From Streptomyces griseicoloratus (GTDB taxonomy: Bacteria; Actinomycetota; Actinomycetes; Streptomycetales; Streptomycetaceae): a DNA stretch of 64,000 bases. Under the pieces are notes generated by a model. It was not told the DNA's origin. It worked only from the letters and a program-made list of their open reading frames with translations, and did not search any database. Shown piece after piece: positions 17,387 through 26,554 of the stretch. The stretch spans positions 243,417-307,416 of the forward strand of contig NZ_JACVQF010000199.1 in NCBI RefSeq assembly GCF_014534645.1. The letters are read 5' to 3'. A program made the position numbers and the translations under genes. Within the stretch, counting starts at the first letter, position 1, and every line of letters begins with the position of its first letter.

Positions 17387-17863
17387 TCAGCAGCCGCAGT
17401 CGGCCGCGTCCACGGGCGCGGTCAGGGGATCGGCGGCGCGCTGCTCGCGGCCCTGCCAGGTCTCGTACGCAAAGCCCTCGCGCACCCAGTACTCGAACCC
17501 GCCGAGCATCTCCTTGACCTGGTAGCCGAGTTCGGCGAGGGCGAGGGCCGCGCGGGTGCCGCCGTTGCAGCCGGGGCCCCAGCAGTACGTCACGACCGGC
17601 ACGGACCGGTCGAGAAGCCGCTCGGCCTGTTCGGGGACGAGCGCGGTCGGCAGGTGGACCGCGCCGGGGACGTGTCCCTGGTCCCAGGACTCGGTGGAGC
17701 GGGAGTCCACGAGGACGAACCCGGGATCGCCGCCGACCGTGAGCGCGGCGGCGACGTCGGAGACGTCGGCGTGGAAGGCGAGGCTCGCCCGGAAGTACGC
17801 GGCGGCCTCGGCCGGGGACGCGGGAGCGACGCGGAGCACGGGATTGACGGTGGTGGCACTCAT
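17387..17863 (-). CDS. Rhodanese-like sulphurtransferase domain protein
   Basis: A 158-residue single rhodanese domain. The motif VLVDSRSTESWDQGHVPGA marks the N-terminal half, and the active-site loop is TYCWGPGCNGGTRAA, where the first Cys is the expected persulphide carrier. The protein ends in CGC, two further cysteines that may relay sulphur or bind metal. The divergent Lrp gene at 17999 is likely its regulator. Role in cysteine or thiosulphate sulphur transfer is inferred from family. Confidence 0.88.
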   Translation of the reverse strand: MSATTVNPVLRVAPASPAEAAAYFRASLAFHADVSDVAAALTVGGDPGFVLVDSRSTESWDQGHVPGAVHLPTALVPEQAERLLDRSVPVVTYCWGPGCNGGTRAALALAELGYQVKEMLGGFEYWVREGFAYETWQGREQRAADPLTAPVDAADCGC

Positions 17864-17880
17864 GGTCCGGCCTTTCCTCG

Positions 17881-17904
17881 GTGGATCTCCCGAGTGGATC
17901 TCCT
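17881..17904 (+). promoter_or_regulatory. Direct repeats GTGGATCTCC between rhodanese and Lrp genes
   Basis: Two identical 10-mers at 17881-17890 and 17895-17904, 14 bases apart, lie just upstream of the rhodanese start. They are candidate binding sites for the divergent Lrp/AsnC protein. Confidence 0.35.
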
Positions 17905-17962
17905 GAGCGGAAATCTACGGTCGGCGAGCGGCTCCCAGAAGGGAGGATCCCCGGCGCGACTC

Positions 17963-17992
17963 TTGATCCGCCGGGGATCGCCCTGCTATCCA
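17963..17992 (+). promoter_or_regulatory. Promoter of the Lrp gene (leaderless)
   Basis: TTGATC (17963-17968) and TATCCA (17987-17992) are separated by 18 bases. The -10 ends 6 bases before the ATG at 17999 and there is no ribosome site, so transcription should begin at or next to the start codon. Confidence 0.5.
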
Positions 17993-17998
17993 TCCGGG

Positions 17999-18445
17999 AT
18001 GACCACGTATTCCCCGGACGCCACCGACTGGCGCATCCTCGATGTCCTCCAGCGCGACGGGCGGGCCAGTTTCGCCGAGCTGGCCCGTGCCGTCTCCATG
18101 TCCGCGAGCGCGGTGACCGAGCGGGTGCGCCGCATGGAGGAGGCGGGAATCATCCAGGGGTACGCGGCGGTCGTGGACCCCGACCGGCTCGGGATGCCGA
18201 TCCTCGCCTTCGTGCGGCTGCGCTATCCGAACGGCAACTACAAGCCGTTCCACGACCTGGTCGCCGCCACGCCCGAGATCCTGGAGGCGCACCACGTGAC
18301 GGGCGACGACTGCTTCGTGATCAAGGTCGCGGCCCGTTCGATGCGGCACCTGGAGGAGGTGTCGGGCCGGATCGGCGCGCTGGGTTCGGTCACGACGAGC
18401 GTCGTCTACTCCTCGCCGCTCCCCCGCCGCCCCGTGGGCCGCTGA
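17999..18445 (+). CDS. Lrp/AsnC-family regulator
   Basis: A 148-residue regulator with an N-terminal AsnC helix-turn-helix (DWRILDVLQRDGRASFAEL; SASAVTERVRRMEEAGII) and a RAM domain. Divergent from the rhodanese gene with a 135-base shared promoter, so a cysteine- or sulphur-responsive activator of it is likely. Its 3' end is only 6 bases from the convergent sbcC stop. Confidence 0.9.
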   Translation: MTTYSPDATDWRILDVLQRDGRASFAELARAVSMSASAVTERVRRMEEAGIIQGYAAVVDPDRLGMPILAFVRLRYPNGNYKPFHDLVAATPEILEAHHVTGDDCFVIKVAARSMRHLEEVSGRIGALGSVTTSVVYSSPLPRRPVGR

Positions 18446-18451
18446 GGCGTC

Positions 18452-21445
18452 TCAGCCCACGCCCCGCTGCCGCAGCACCGACCCCGACCGCCCCTTGACG
18501 ACCTCCAGTTGGGCGTGGATCCGCCGCCGCAGGTCGGCGACGTGGCTGACGATGCCGACGCTGCGGTCCCGTTCGCGCAGCGAGTCGAGCACGTCGAGGA
18601 CCTCGTCGAGGGTCTGGTCGTCGAGGCTGCCGAAGCCCTCGTCGATGAAGAGGGTGTCCAGTCGCACCCCGCCGGCCTCGTCGGTGACCACGTCGGCGAG
18701 GCCGAGCGCGAGGGCGAGCGAGGCGAAGAAGGTCTCGCCGCCGGACAGCGTCGCCGTGTCGCGCTCGCGGCCGGTCCAGGCGTCGACGACGTGCAGCCCG
18801 AGGCCGCTGCGGCCGCGTCCGGTGCGGTCGTCGGAGTGGACGAGGGTGTAGCGGCCGGAGGACATCTTCTGCAGTCGTACGGTCGCGGCGGCGGCGACCT
18901 GTTCCAGGCGGGCCGCGAGCACGTACGACTCCAGGCGCATCCTGCGTTCGTTGTCCGCGGAGGTGCCCGCGGCGAGGGCGGCGAGGCGGGCGACGCGCTC
19001 GTACTCCTCGCGCAGCGGGGCCAGCCGGCGTACCGAGTCCGTGGCGCGGGCGGACAGGACGCCGAGCTCGGCGCAGCGCCGGGCGGCGGCGTCGCGGGCG
19101 GAGGACGCCTCGCGCAGCCGGCGGCCGGCGTCGGCTGCCGCTTGTTCCGCGGCGGCGACGTCGGCGGCCGGCTGCCGGGCGGCGGCAGCGGTGTCGGCCT
19201 CGGCGAGTACCGCGCGGACCGCGGCCTCCTCGGTCTGCCAGGCGTCCAGCCGCCGTTGCAGTTCGCGGTGGGCGGCGTCGTCGAGGAGCGCGGCCGCCGC
19301 GTCGTGCGGGGTGTCGAAACCGGCGCGGAAGGCGGCGTCGGCGAGGCGGGCGTCGGCCTCCTTGAGGCGCTGGGCGGTGTCCTCGGCGGCGCGGGCCGCC
19401 TCGGCGGCCCGGGTCAGGTCCGCGGCCAGCCGCTCCAGCTGGGCGGCCCGCGCGGCCACGCTGCCGGCGGTGCCCCGGGCGTGCGCCAGCTCCTGCTCCA
19501 GCGCGGCCCGTTCGCGCTCCAGCCGTTCCCGGTTCGCCACCCGGGAGGCGGCCCGTACGGCGGCCTCCTGCTGGGCGGCGATCCGCCGCTCGCGCTCCCG
19601 CTCCGCCCGGCGCAGCTCCTCCTGGGCGGCGTGCAGCCCGGAGGCTTCCGCCCGCGCCCGTGCGTACAGCCGCTCCAGCTCCTCGGCCTCCTCGGCCAGC
19701 CGGTCGGTGGGGGTGCCCCCAGCCTCGGCGGTGGCGGCGGCCAGCGCCTCGCGTACGGAGGCGTGGCGCCGTTCGGCCTCGGCGCGCTGCTCGTCGGCCC
19801 GCCGGGAGGCGGCGAGGGCCCGTTCCTCCGCCTCGCGGTCGACGTGCCCGGCGGTCCTGCGGGCGGGGGCGGGGTGCTCGGTGGCGCCGCAGACGGCGCA
19901 GGGCTCGCCGTCGGTGAGGTTCGCGGCGAGTTCGGCGGCGATGCCGTTCAGGCGCTGTTCCTTGAGGTCGAGCCAGCGGGCGCGGGCCTCGACGGCGCGT
20001 TCTGCGGTGGCCAGCTCCTGCCGGCGTGCGTCGGCGGTGTCGGCGGCGAGCCGGTCCCGCTGCCGGGCGGCCGCCAGCCGGCGCCGCGCGGGCTCGCGCT
20101 GGACGGCGAGCTGTTCGGCGCGGGTCGTGGCCTCCTGCGCGGAGTCGACGCGGGCCTGGAGAGCGGCGCGGGTCGTCTCCCAGTCGGCGAGCCAGCTCTC
20201 CGCCTCGTGCAGGACGTCCTCGTCGGCGCGCTCCTGGCGGTCCAGGCCGGCGCGCTCCGCGAGCAGGTCCGTGAGGCGCTGTTCGGCCCGGCGGGCCGAC
20301 TCCAGTCCGCCGAGTTCCTCGGCGGTCCGGCGCGCGGCGGCGGCCAGCCCGGCCGCGCCGGCGTCCGTGAAGGCGTCCGGCAGCAGGGCGCGGGCCTGCG
20401 CCTCCGCGTCGGCGGTGCGTCGGTGTTCGGCGTCGGCGGCGTCCCGCAGGTCCAGTGCGGGGGCCACGGTCTCGGCCTTGCGGGCGCGGGCCATGCGCTC
20501 CTCGGCCGCGCGGTGCGCGCCGGCCCGTTCCGCCAGCCGCTCGGCCCGCTCCCGCGCCTCGGCGAACCGCCGCTGCAACCGGTCCTGTTCGCGTACGCCG
20601 GCCAGGGCGTGCTCGGCGGCGGTCTGGGCGGACTCGGCGGCGGTGAGCCGGCAGTCGGCGACGGCCAGCTGTTCGGCGGCCGTGCTGCGGGCGACGGCGG
20701 CGGCGCCGAGGACCGCCTCGGCGAGGCCGGGATCGCCCGGGGCCAGTTCCGGCAGTTCCATGGCGTCGCCGGCGGCCTGCTGCATGCGGTGGGCGTTGGC
20801 CAGCAGCGCGGCGTCGCCCTCGCGCACCCGGGCCTCGGTCGTGCGGCGCCGCTCGGCGAGGCGCTTCTCGACCTCGGCGAAGCGACGGGTGTCGAACAGC
20901 CGGCCGAGCAGTTTGCCGCGTGCCTCGGCGTCGGCGCGCAGGAAGCGCGCGAAGTCGCCCTGGGGCAGCAGGACGACCTGGCAGAACTGCTCGCGGCTCA
21001 TGCCGAGCAGCTGGGTGATCTCCTCGCCGATCTCCTGGTGGGAGCGGCTGAGGTCCTTCCAGTCCCCGGCCACCGCGTCGTACTCGCGCAGCCAGGTCTG
21101 GGCCTTGTCGACGGTCATGCCCTTGCCGCGCCGCTTCGGGCGTTCCCACGGCGGCTGCCGGGTGACCTCCAGTCGCCGGCCGGCGACGGTGAGTTCCAGG
21201 CGCACCTCGGTGCGGGTGCCGGGCTCGGCGTGGTCGCTGCGCAGGGTGATGCCCTGTCCGGCCTGGCGGGCGCCCGGCACCGAGCCGTACAGGGCGTAGC
21301 ACACGGCATCGAGGACGGAGGTCTTGCCGGCGCCGGTGGGGCCGTGCAGCAGGAACAGCCCGGCCGCCGACAGGTGGTCGAAGTCGACGCTCTGCGATCC
21401 GGCGAAGGGCCCGAAGGCGGTGATGTCCAAGCGGTGCAGCCTCAC
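18452..21445 (-). CDS. sbcC: SbcC, exonuclease ATPase subunit (SMC family)
   Basis: A 997-residue SMC-like ATPase that partners SbcD in cleaving DNA hairpins and protein-blocked ends. The N-terminal Walker A GPTGAGKT is at residues 35-42, two long Ala/Arg/Glu-rich coiled-coil arms follow, and the zinc hook CAVC sits at C516/C519, almost exactly in the middle as expected. The C-terminal ABC signature (LSGGETFFASLALALGLADV) and Walker B (LDTLFIDEGFGSLD) close the head. The start codon overlaps the sbcD stop by 4 bases. Nothing odd. Confidence 0.96.
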   Translation of the reverse strand: MRLHRLDITAFGPFAGSQSVDFDHLSAAGLFLLHGPTGAGKTSVLDAVCYALYGSVPGARQAGQGITLRSDHAEPGTRTEVRLELTVAGRRLEVTRQPPWERPKRRGKGMTVDKAQTWLREYDAVAGDWKDLSRSHQEIGEEITQLLGMSREQFCQVVLLPQGDFARFLRADAEARGKLLGRLFDTRRFAEVEKRLAERRRTTEARVREGDAALLANAHRMQQAAGDAMELPELAPGDPGLAEAVLGAAAVARSTAAEQLAVADCRLTAAESAQTAAEHALAGVREQDRLQRRFAEARERAERLAERAGAHRAAEERMARARKAETVAPALDLRDAADAEHRRTADAEAQARALLPDAFTDAGAAGLAAAARRTAEELGGLESARRAEQRLTDLLAERAGLDRQERADEDVLHEAESWLADWETTRAALQARVDSAQEATTRAEQLAVQREPARRRLAAARQRDRLAADTADARRQELATAERAVEARARWLDLKEQRLNGIAAELAANLTDGEPCAVCGATEHPAPARRTAGHVDREAEERALAASRRADEQRAEAERRHASVREALAAATAEAGGTPTDRLAEEAEELERLYARARAEASGLHAAQEELRRAERERERRIAAQQEAAVRAASRVANRERLERERAALEQELAHARGTAGSVAARAAQLERLAADLTRAAEAARAAEDTAQRLKEADARLADAAFRAGFDTPHDAAAALLDDAAHRELQRRLDAWQTEEAAVRAVLAEADTAAAARQPAADVAAAEQAAADAGRRLREASSARDAAARRCAELGVLSARATDSVRRLAPLREEYERVARLAALAAGTSADNERRMRLESYVLAARLEQVAAAATVRLQKMSSGRYTLVHSDDRTGRGRSGLGLHVVDAWTGRERDTATLSGGETFFASLALALGLADVVTDEAGGVRLDTLFIDEGFGSLDDQTLDEVLDVLDSLRERDRSVGIVSHVADLRRRIHAQLEVVKGRSGSVLRQRGVG

Positions 21446-22605
21446 CGGGCCACCTCCCGCACCGTCTCGTCCGCGCGCACCGCGTCGAACGCGTCCCGCA
21501 GCACGGCCCGCTCCCGGTCGTCGGGGCCCGCTCCGCGCACGTGCGCCACGAAGTCCTCGGCGATCTGCTGGTCGTCACGGCCCGCGAGACGGCGGGCGTA
21601 GGACACGGCCGGGTCGTCGGGGGCGCGCTCCGGGTCGAAGACGAGGCTCAGGGTGTGCGGGAAGCGCTCGGTGAGGCGGGCCATGGGTTCGGCGGGGCGG
21701 ACGGGGTCGGTCAGGGTCGCCTCGACCCAGGCCTCCTCGTACCGGGCGAGCTCCGGGTCGGCGAGCAGGTCCTCCAGGGTGCCGCGCAGGCGGGCCAGCG
21801 GCCGCGGCACCGGGCAGTCGACGCGCTCGGCGGCGACGGAGCCGTCCGCGCCGAGGTCGACGAGCCACATGCTCTTGCGGTGGCCGGCCTCCGAGAAGGA
21901 GTACGGCAGCGGGGAGCCGGAGTAGCGGATCCGGTCGGTGATGGTCTGGCAGCCGTGCAGGTGCCCGAGCGCCACGTAGTCGACGCCGTCGAAGACGCCG
22001 GAGGGCACGGCGGCCACTCCGCCGACGGTGATGTCCCGCTCGCTGTCGCTGGGCTCGCCGCCGGTGACGAAGGCGTGCGCGAGGACGACGGACCGGGTGC
22101 CCGGCGCGCGGGCGGCGAGGTCGGCGCGGACCCGGTCCATGGCGGCGGCGAGCACGGCCTCGTGACCGGCCTTGTCGACCCCGAACTCGGCCTTGACGAG
22201 GGCCGGTTCGAGGTAGGGGAGCCCGTAGAAGGCGACCTCCCCGTGCGTGTCCGGCAGCAGTACGGGGGTCCCGCACCCGGCGGGGTCGGTGCGCAGGTGG
22301 ATGCCGGCGCGGCCGATGAGCCCGGCGCCCACGCCCAGGCGGCGGGCCGAGTCGTGGTTGCCGGAGATCATCAGCGTCGGCACGCCGAGGCCGGCCAGCC
22401 GGTGCAGGGCGTCGTCGAACAGCTCGACCGCGGCGAGCGGCGGCACCGCCCGGTCGTACACGTCTCCCGAGACGACCACGGCGTCGACGCCGTGGTCGCG
22501 CACGGCCGTCTCCAGGTGGTCGATGAACGCGGACTGGGCGTCGAGCATGTTCACCCGGTGGAAGGCCCGGCCGAGGTGCCAGTCGGAGGTGTGCAGAATC
22601 CTCAA
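21442..22605 (-). CDS. sbcD: SbcD, exonuclease nuclease subunit
   Basis: A 387-residue Mre11-type calcineurin-like nuclease. The phosphoesterase motifs are all present: HTSDWHLGR at residues 5-13, SGDVYDRAVPP, SGNHDS and LGHLHG. It is translated together with sbcC through the 4-base overlap. No promoter is obvious in the 90-base space between it and the broken LysR gene. Confidence 0.96.
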   Translation of the reverse strand: MRILHTSDWHLGRAFHRVNMLDAQSAFIDHLETAVRDHGVDAVVVSGDVYDRAVPPLAAVELFDDALHRLAGLGVPTLMISGNHDSARRLGVGAGLIGRAGIHLRTDPAGCGTPVLLPDTHGEVAFYGLPYLEPALVKAEFGVDKAGHEAVLAAAMDRVRADLAARAPGTRSVVLAHAFVTGGEPSDSERDITVGGVAAVPSGVFDGVDYVALGHLHGCQTITDRIRYSGSPLPYSFSEAGHRKSMWLVDLGADGSVAAERVDCPVPRPLARLRGTLEDLLADPELARYEEAWVEATLTDPVRPAEPMARLTERFPHTLSLVFDPERAPDDPAVSYARRLAGRDDQQIAEDFVAHVRGAGPDDRERAVLRDAFDAVRADETVREVAR

Positions 22606-22695
22606 GGCGCCGCTCCGACCCGCATGCTTCCCCTCACTCCACTTCCGGAACCCCGTGCCGGACCGGTCGGGTCCGCACTGTGGGCACCGACCACG

Positions 22696-23325
22696 CTAAC
22701 GCCTGCCGGTACCTGCTCCCCCACGGGCCTCAGTGTGCCATCGACCGCCGGGCGGCCGCGGGGCCCGCCGGAAGCCGGCCGCCGCGGCGCGCCCGGGCCG
22801 GTGCGTAGCCCCGGCCGCCGGCTCCGCGAAGGCGCGGGCCGCCGCGCTGTGGTACGCGCTGTCCCGGCGCAGCAGGGTCACCCTGCGCGCGGGCAGCGGC
22901 GGATCGAGGGCGACGGGCCGGAGGTGGGGGTGGTCGTCGGTGACGGCGTCGGGCAGCACCGTGGCCGGCGAGGGGGTGCGCTGCACGATCTCGGTGAGGG
23001 CCTGGATGGAGTTGGCCTCCACGGCGATGGGCGGGCTGACGTGGTGCTCGGCGAAGCAGCCGTCGATGTGGCCGCGGGTGACGATGTCGTTGCTGAGGAG
23101 CGCGAGCCGCTGCTCGGCGAGCCGCGCCACGGGCAGGGGCCTCTCTGCCTCGGGGTCCCCGCCATGGGCCGTCACCACCAGGCTCAGGTGCTCGGTGAAC
23201 AGGGCCTGGGCGGTGATGCCGGCGGCGCGGGGCCCCTCGAAGGCGATCCCGAGATCGATCTCGTCGGCGAGCAGACCGGCCTCGATCCGGTCCCGCGGGT
23301 CAGCCGATCGGATGACAGGGCCGTC
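22696..23325 (-). pseudogene. Decapitated LysR-family regulator (substrate-binding domain only)
   Basis: The leftward frame encodes the C-terminal two thirds of a LysR effector-binding domain: RIEAGLLADEIDLGIAFEG, then LALLSNDIVTRGHIDGCFAE, then VEANSIQALTEIVQR and ATVLPDAV. The helix-turn-helix and first half of the effector domain (about 150 residues) are missing. Upstream of the conserved part the frame continues without homology toward the HbpS gene and has no plausible start codon or ribosome site. A deletion probably joined this remnant to the region before the haem-binding gene. It could still be a pseudogene of an old neighbour regulator. Confidence 0.75.
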
Positions 23326-23451
23326 AGCCGTTCCGCCCGCCCGTACCAGCCGGTGCGCCGACCGGTGCGCGCCCTCGGCGGGCGGAGGCTGGGGGCACGG
23401 CGCAAGAAGCGCAGCGCGTCGACGACGCGATACGACAGGGAGTTGCCTGCC

Positions 23452-24024
23452 ATGCAGCACAGGGCCAAGAAGTTCTCCGCCCGCACCAAGGCCATAGCGG
23501 CCACCGCGGGCGTCGCGGCGGTCGGCGCCGGGGCGTTCGGCGCGTTCTCGGCCACCGCCGACACCACGTCCGCCGCCCCTGCGGCCGCCCCGGTCGCGGT
23601 GCGGTCCGAGGCCGTGACCACCAGCACCCACCTCACGGTCGAGGCGGCCACCGACGCCGCCCGGGCCGCGCTGGACGCCGCCGAGAAGGAGGGGCAGCGG
23701 GTGAGCGTGGCGGTGGTGGACCGCGACGGCAACACCCTGGTCACCCTGCGCGGCGACGGCGCCGGCCCTCAGTCGTACGAGTCGGCCGTGAAGAAGGCGT
23801 TCACCGCGGTCTCCTGGAACGCCCCCACCTCCGAGCTGGCCAAGCGCCTGGAGAACGCCCCGAACCTGAAGGACATCCCGGGCACGCTGTTCCTCGGCGG
23901 CGGCGCCCCGGTCGCCCACGACGACGCGCCGGTCGCGGGCGTCGGCGTCGCCGGCGCCCCCTCCGGCGACCTGGACGAGAAGTTCGCCCGGGCCGGAGTC
24001 GCGGCGCTGGGCGACGGAAGCTGA
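23452..24024 (+). CDS. Secreted GlcG/HbpS-family haem-binding protein
   Basis: A 190-residue exported protein. A basic N-terminus and a hydrophobic Ala/Gly stretch (residues about 12-37, ending SATADTTSA) form a signal peptide. The mature part is the GlcG/HbpS domain (LTVEAATDAARAALDAAEKEGQRVSVAVVDRDGNTL, then YESAVKKAFTAVSW). In Streptomyces reticuli HbpS binds haem outside the cell and modulates a two-component system; here no SenS/SenR-like genes are adjacent. The AGGGAG site 8 bases before the ATG supports the start. Confidence 0.85.
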   Translation: MQHRAKKFSARTKAIAATAGVAAVGAGAFGAFSATADTTSAAPAAAPVAVRSEAVTTSTHLTVEAATDAARAALDAAEKEGQRVSVAVVDRDGNTLVTLRGDGAGPQSYESAVKKAFTAVSWNAPTSELAKRLENAPNLKDIPGTLFLGGGAPVAHDDAPVAGVGVAGAPSGDLDEKFARAGVAALGDGS

Positions 24025-24101
24025 TGCCCGCCGAGCATCGCGGAGTGAGCGCGCGCCTCGGTGCGGTCCTGTTGTCCGCTCCCCTGCGAAGGAATCCTGC
24101 C

Positions 24102-24752
24102 ATGAGCGAAAAGTCACCATCCCCCCATGACATCGCCCTGCTGACCGCCGCCCGTCGCGGCGACGTCGCCGCCGCACGCGAAGCGCTGGCCGCGGGCGCA
24201 GACCCGGAGGCACGCGACGCGGTCGGCCGCACGCCGGTGCTGCGGGCCGCCCTGGCCGGCCACGTCGCGGTCGCCGAACTGCTGGTCGCGGCGGGCGCCG
24301 ACGTGAACGCGCAGGACTCCCGCGAGGACAGCGCGTGGCTGGTCACCGGTGTCACGGGCAGCGTGCCGATGATGCGGGCCCTGCTGCCCGGCGGTCCCGA
24401 CGTGACGCTGACCAACCGCTTCGGCGGTGTGTCGGTGATCCCGGCCGCCGAGCGCGCCCACGTGCCGTACGTACGGGCCGTGCTCGCCGAGACGGACATG
24501 GACGTCGACCACGTCAACCGGCTGGGCTGGACGGCGCTGCTGGAGGCGGTGCTCCTCGGGGACGGCACCCGTCCCTACCAGGAGGTGGTGGAGGCCCTGC
24601 TCGCGGCGGGCGCCGACCCGCTGCTGCCGGACGGGGACGGCGTCACGGCCCGCACCCACGCCGAACGCCTCGGCTTCCGCGAGATGGCGGACATGCTGCG
24701 GCGGGCCGAGGAGCGGGTGGCCGGAGTCGGCGGGAAGGACGGGCAGCGATGA
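24102..24752 (+). CDS. Ankyrin-repeat protein
   Basis: A 216-residue protein made of about five ankyrin repeats (AARRGDVAAAREALAAGADPEARD; VAELLVAAGADVNAQD; LLEAVLLGDG; VVEALLAAGADPLLPDGDG). No catalytic motif and no signal peptide, so a cytoplasmic protein-protein interaction module. GAAGGA before the ATG at 24102 supports this start rather than the ATG overlapping the HbpS stop. Its stop overlaps the start of the YncE-like lipoprotein gene (ATGA), so these two, and probably the HbpS gene, form one operon. Confidence 0.85.
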   Translation: MSEKSPSPHDIALLTAARRGDVAAAREALAAGADPEARDAVGRTPVLRAALAGHVAVAELLVAAGADVNAQDSREDSAWLVTGVTGSVPMMRALLPGGPDVTLTNRFGGVSVIPAAERAHVPYVRAVLAETDMDVDHVNRLGWTALLEAVLLGDGTRPYQEVVEALLAAGADPLLPDGDGVTARTHAERLGFREMADMLRRAEERVAGVGGKDGQR

Positions 24753-25897
24753 TCAGGCACACCGCCACGGGCGCGCTCGCCGCACTGGCCGCCGTGGCGA
24801 TGCTCACCGGGTGCGCGCCCGGCGACGGCGGGCAGGACGCACCGTCCGCATCGGCACCACCGGCGTCGGCCCCGCCCGCATCCACGCCATCGGGATCCGC
24901 CCCGGCTCGCACGCCCGAAGGCACCCTGCTGGTCACCGACTTCGGAGCGGACACGGTCACCTTCGTCGATCCGTCCCGGCGGGGCGCGGCGGCGGACCTG
25001 GGATCGGTGCGGGTCGGCACCGCGCCGTACGGGATCGCGCTCGGCGACGACGGCACGGCATGGGTGGCGACCGCGCAGGGCGTCGCCGCGGTGGACACCC
25101 GCACCCGCGAGCGCACCGCGCTGATCCCGTACACGACGGACACGGGCCCCGTGACCACCGGCGAGTACCGCGGCGGCGGCATGGGCATCGTGCTCTCCCC
25201 GGACGGCGGGCGGGTCTACGTCGGCGTGAACGTCCCCGGCGGGCGCGGCACACTGGAGGTCATCGACACCGGGCGGCGGAAGGTGACGGCGACCGTGCCG
25301 GTGGGCCGCCGCCCCTTCGACGTCGACGTCTCCCGCGACGGCCGGCACGTCTACGCCACGAACCACGACTCCTTCGACATCACCGTCGTCGACACCGGCG
25401 ACTGGACGACCCGCCGCATCGAGGTCGCCCCGTACGGCACCGAGGGCGGCCTCGGCTCCTGGCTCAAGCCGCACTACACCGCCGTACGCCCGTCCGACGG
25501 CGCCCTGCTGCTGCCCTTCGAGGGCGAGCGTCTCGCGGTGGTCGACCCGGGCACCGGCCGGGTGCGCATCGAGCGCATGACCGCGAACACCCACCAGCAC
25601 GGTGTGACGGCGGGCGAGGACGGCACCCTCTTCGCGGTCGGTACCGGCCCGATCGACCCGTCCGAGGACGACGGGCCGTCCCTGACCGTCCGCACCCCCG
25701 ACGGCCGCGAACGCGTCGTCCCCCTCGACGGTCCGCACGAGGACGTGGCCCTGTCGGCCGACGGCGACACCGCCTACGTCTCCGGCGGCTTCACCCGCGA
25801 CGGCTACTGGAACGGCCTGAGCGTCGTCGACGTCGGCACGGGTGAGGTGACGCGCCTGCCGGTCGGGCGGCGCCCGCTCGGCATCGCGGTCCTCTAG
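24749..25897 (+). CDS. YncE-like beta-propeller lipoprotein
   Basis: A 382-residue lipoprotein with a lipobox MLTGC (Cys22), an Ala/Pro/Ser linker and a seven-bladed YVTN/NHL-type propeller (ADTVTFVDPS, GIALGDDGTAWVATAQGVAAVDT, GIVLSPDGGRVYVGVN, FDVDVSRDGRHVYATN, DVALSADGDTAYVSGG). It is anchored outside the membrane and probably binds a ligand or protein; no enzyme motif. Co-translated with the ankyrin gene. Confidence 0.88.
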   Translation: MIRHTATGALAALAAVAMLTGCAPGDGGQDAPSASAPPASAPPASTPSGSAPARTPEGTLLVTDFGADTVTFVDPSRRGAAADLGSVRVGTAPYGIALGDDGTAWVATAQGVAAVDTRTRERTALIPYTTDTGPVTTGEYRGGGMGIVLSPDGGRVYVGVNVPGGRGTLEVIDTGRRKVTATVPVGRRPFDVDVSRDGRHVYATNHDSFDITVVDTGDWTTRRIEVAPYGTEGGLGSWLKPHYTAVRPSDGALLLPFEGERLAVVDPGTGRVRIERMTANTHQHGVTAGEDGTLFAVGTGPIDPSEDDGPSLTVRTPDGRERVVPLDGPHEDVALSADGDTAYVSGGFTRDGYWNGLSVVDVGTGEVTRLPVGRRPLGIAVL

Positions 25898-25910
25898 GCA
25901 CCGGCCGCTG

Positions 25911-26537
25911 TCAGGCGTCCCCGTACGCCTCTCCGCCCAGCTCGAACCCGGCCGTCCCCGCTGTGGTGTCGGCGAGCCACGCGCGGAAGGCGTCCACGTC
26001 GGCGTCCGGCAGGCCGATCTCGATGGTGACGGCCTCGGCGTACCGCACGTCACGCACGGTGCGCCCGGTCGCCCGCAGGTCGTTCTGGAGCTTGCCGGCC
26101 CGCTGGTGGTCGACCGTGACCGTGGCCAGCCGGAACCGGCGGCGGGTGAGCGTGCCGAGGGTGTCCAACGCCTCGCCGACCGCTCCGCCGTAGGCGCGGA
26201 TGAGTCCGCCGGCGCCGAGCTTCACGCCCCCGTAGTAGCGGGTGACGACGGCGACGACGTACCGCATGTCGCGGCGCAGCAGCATCTGGAGCATGGGGAC
26301 GCCGGCCGTGCCGCCGGGCTCGCCGTCGTCGCTGGCCTTCTGGACGGCGGCGTCGGCGCCGATGACGTACGCCCAGCAGTTGTGGGTGGCGTCGGCGTGC
26401 TCCTTGCGCACGGCCGCGATGAACTGCTGGGCCTCCTGCTCGGTGGCCGCCGGGGCCAGGGCGCACAGGAAGCGCGAGCGGTTGATCTCGGTTTCGTGCA
26501 CGCCCGCGCGGGCGACCGTGCGGTACTCGTCCTGCAT
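25911..26537 (-). CDS. YigZ/IMPACT family protein
   Basis: A 208-residue protein of the YigZ family, related to eukaryotic IMPACT. The signature SDDGEPGGTAGVPMLQ is followed by YYGGVKLGAGGLIRAYGGA, and a small C-terminal ferredoxin-like domain ends the protein. A role in translation or stress response is assumed from the family; biochemical function is not established. It converges with the lipoprotein gene with a 13-base gap. Confidence 0.92.
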   Translation of the reverse strand: MQDEYRTVARAGVHETEINRSRFLCALAPAATEQEAQQFIAAVRKEHADATHNCWAYVIGADAAVQKASDDGEPGGTAGVPMLQMLLRRDMRYVVAVVTRYYGGVKLGAGGLIRAYGGAVGEALDTLGTLTRRRFRLATVTVDHQRAGKLQNDLRATGRTVRDVRYAEAVTIEIGLPDADVDAFRAWLADTTAGTAGFELGGEAYGDA

Positions 26538-26554
26538 CCGGCCAGCCTATGCGC

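Noticed and set aside
18509-21601. 1030-codon plus-strand frame opposite sbcC
   Set aside because: Composition is Gly/Ala/Val low complexity and mirrors the SbcC coding strand; SbcC motifs are intact.
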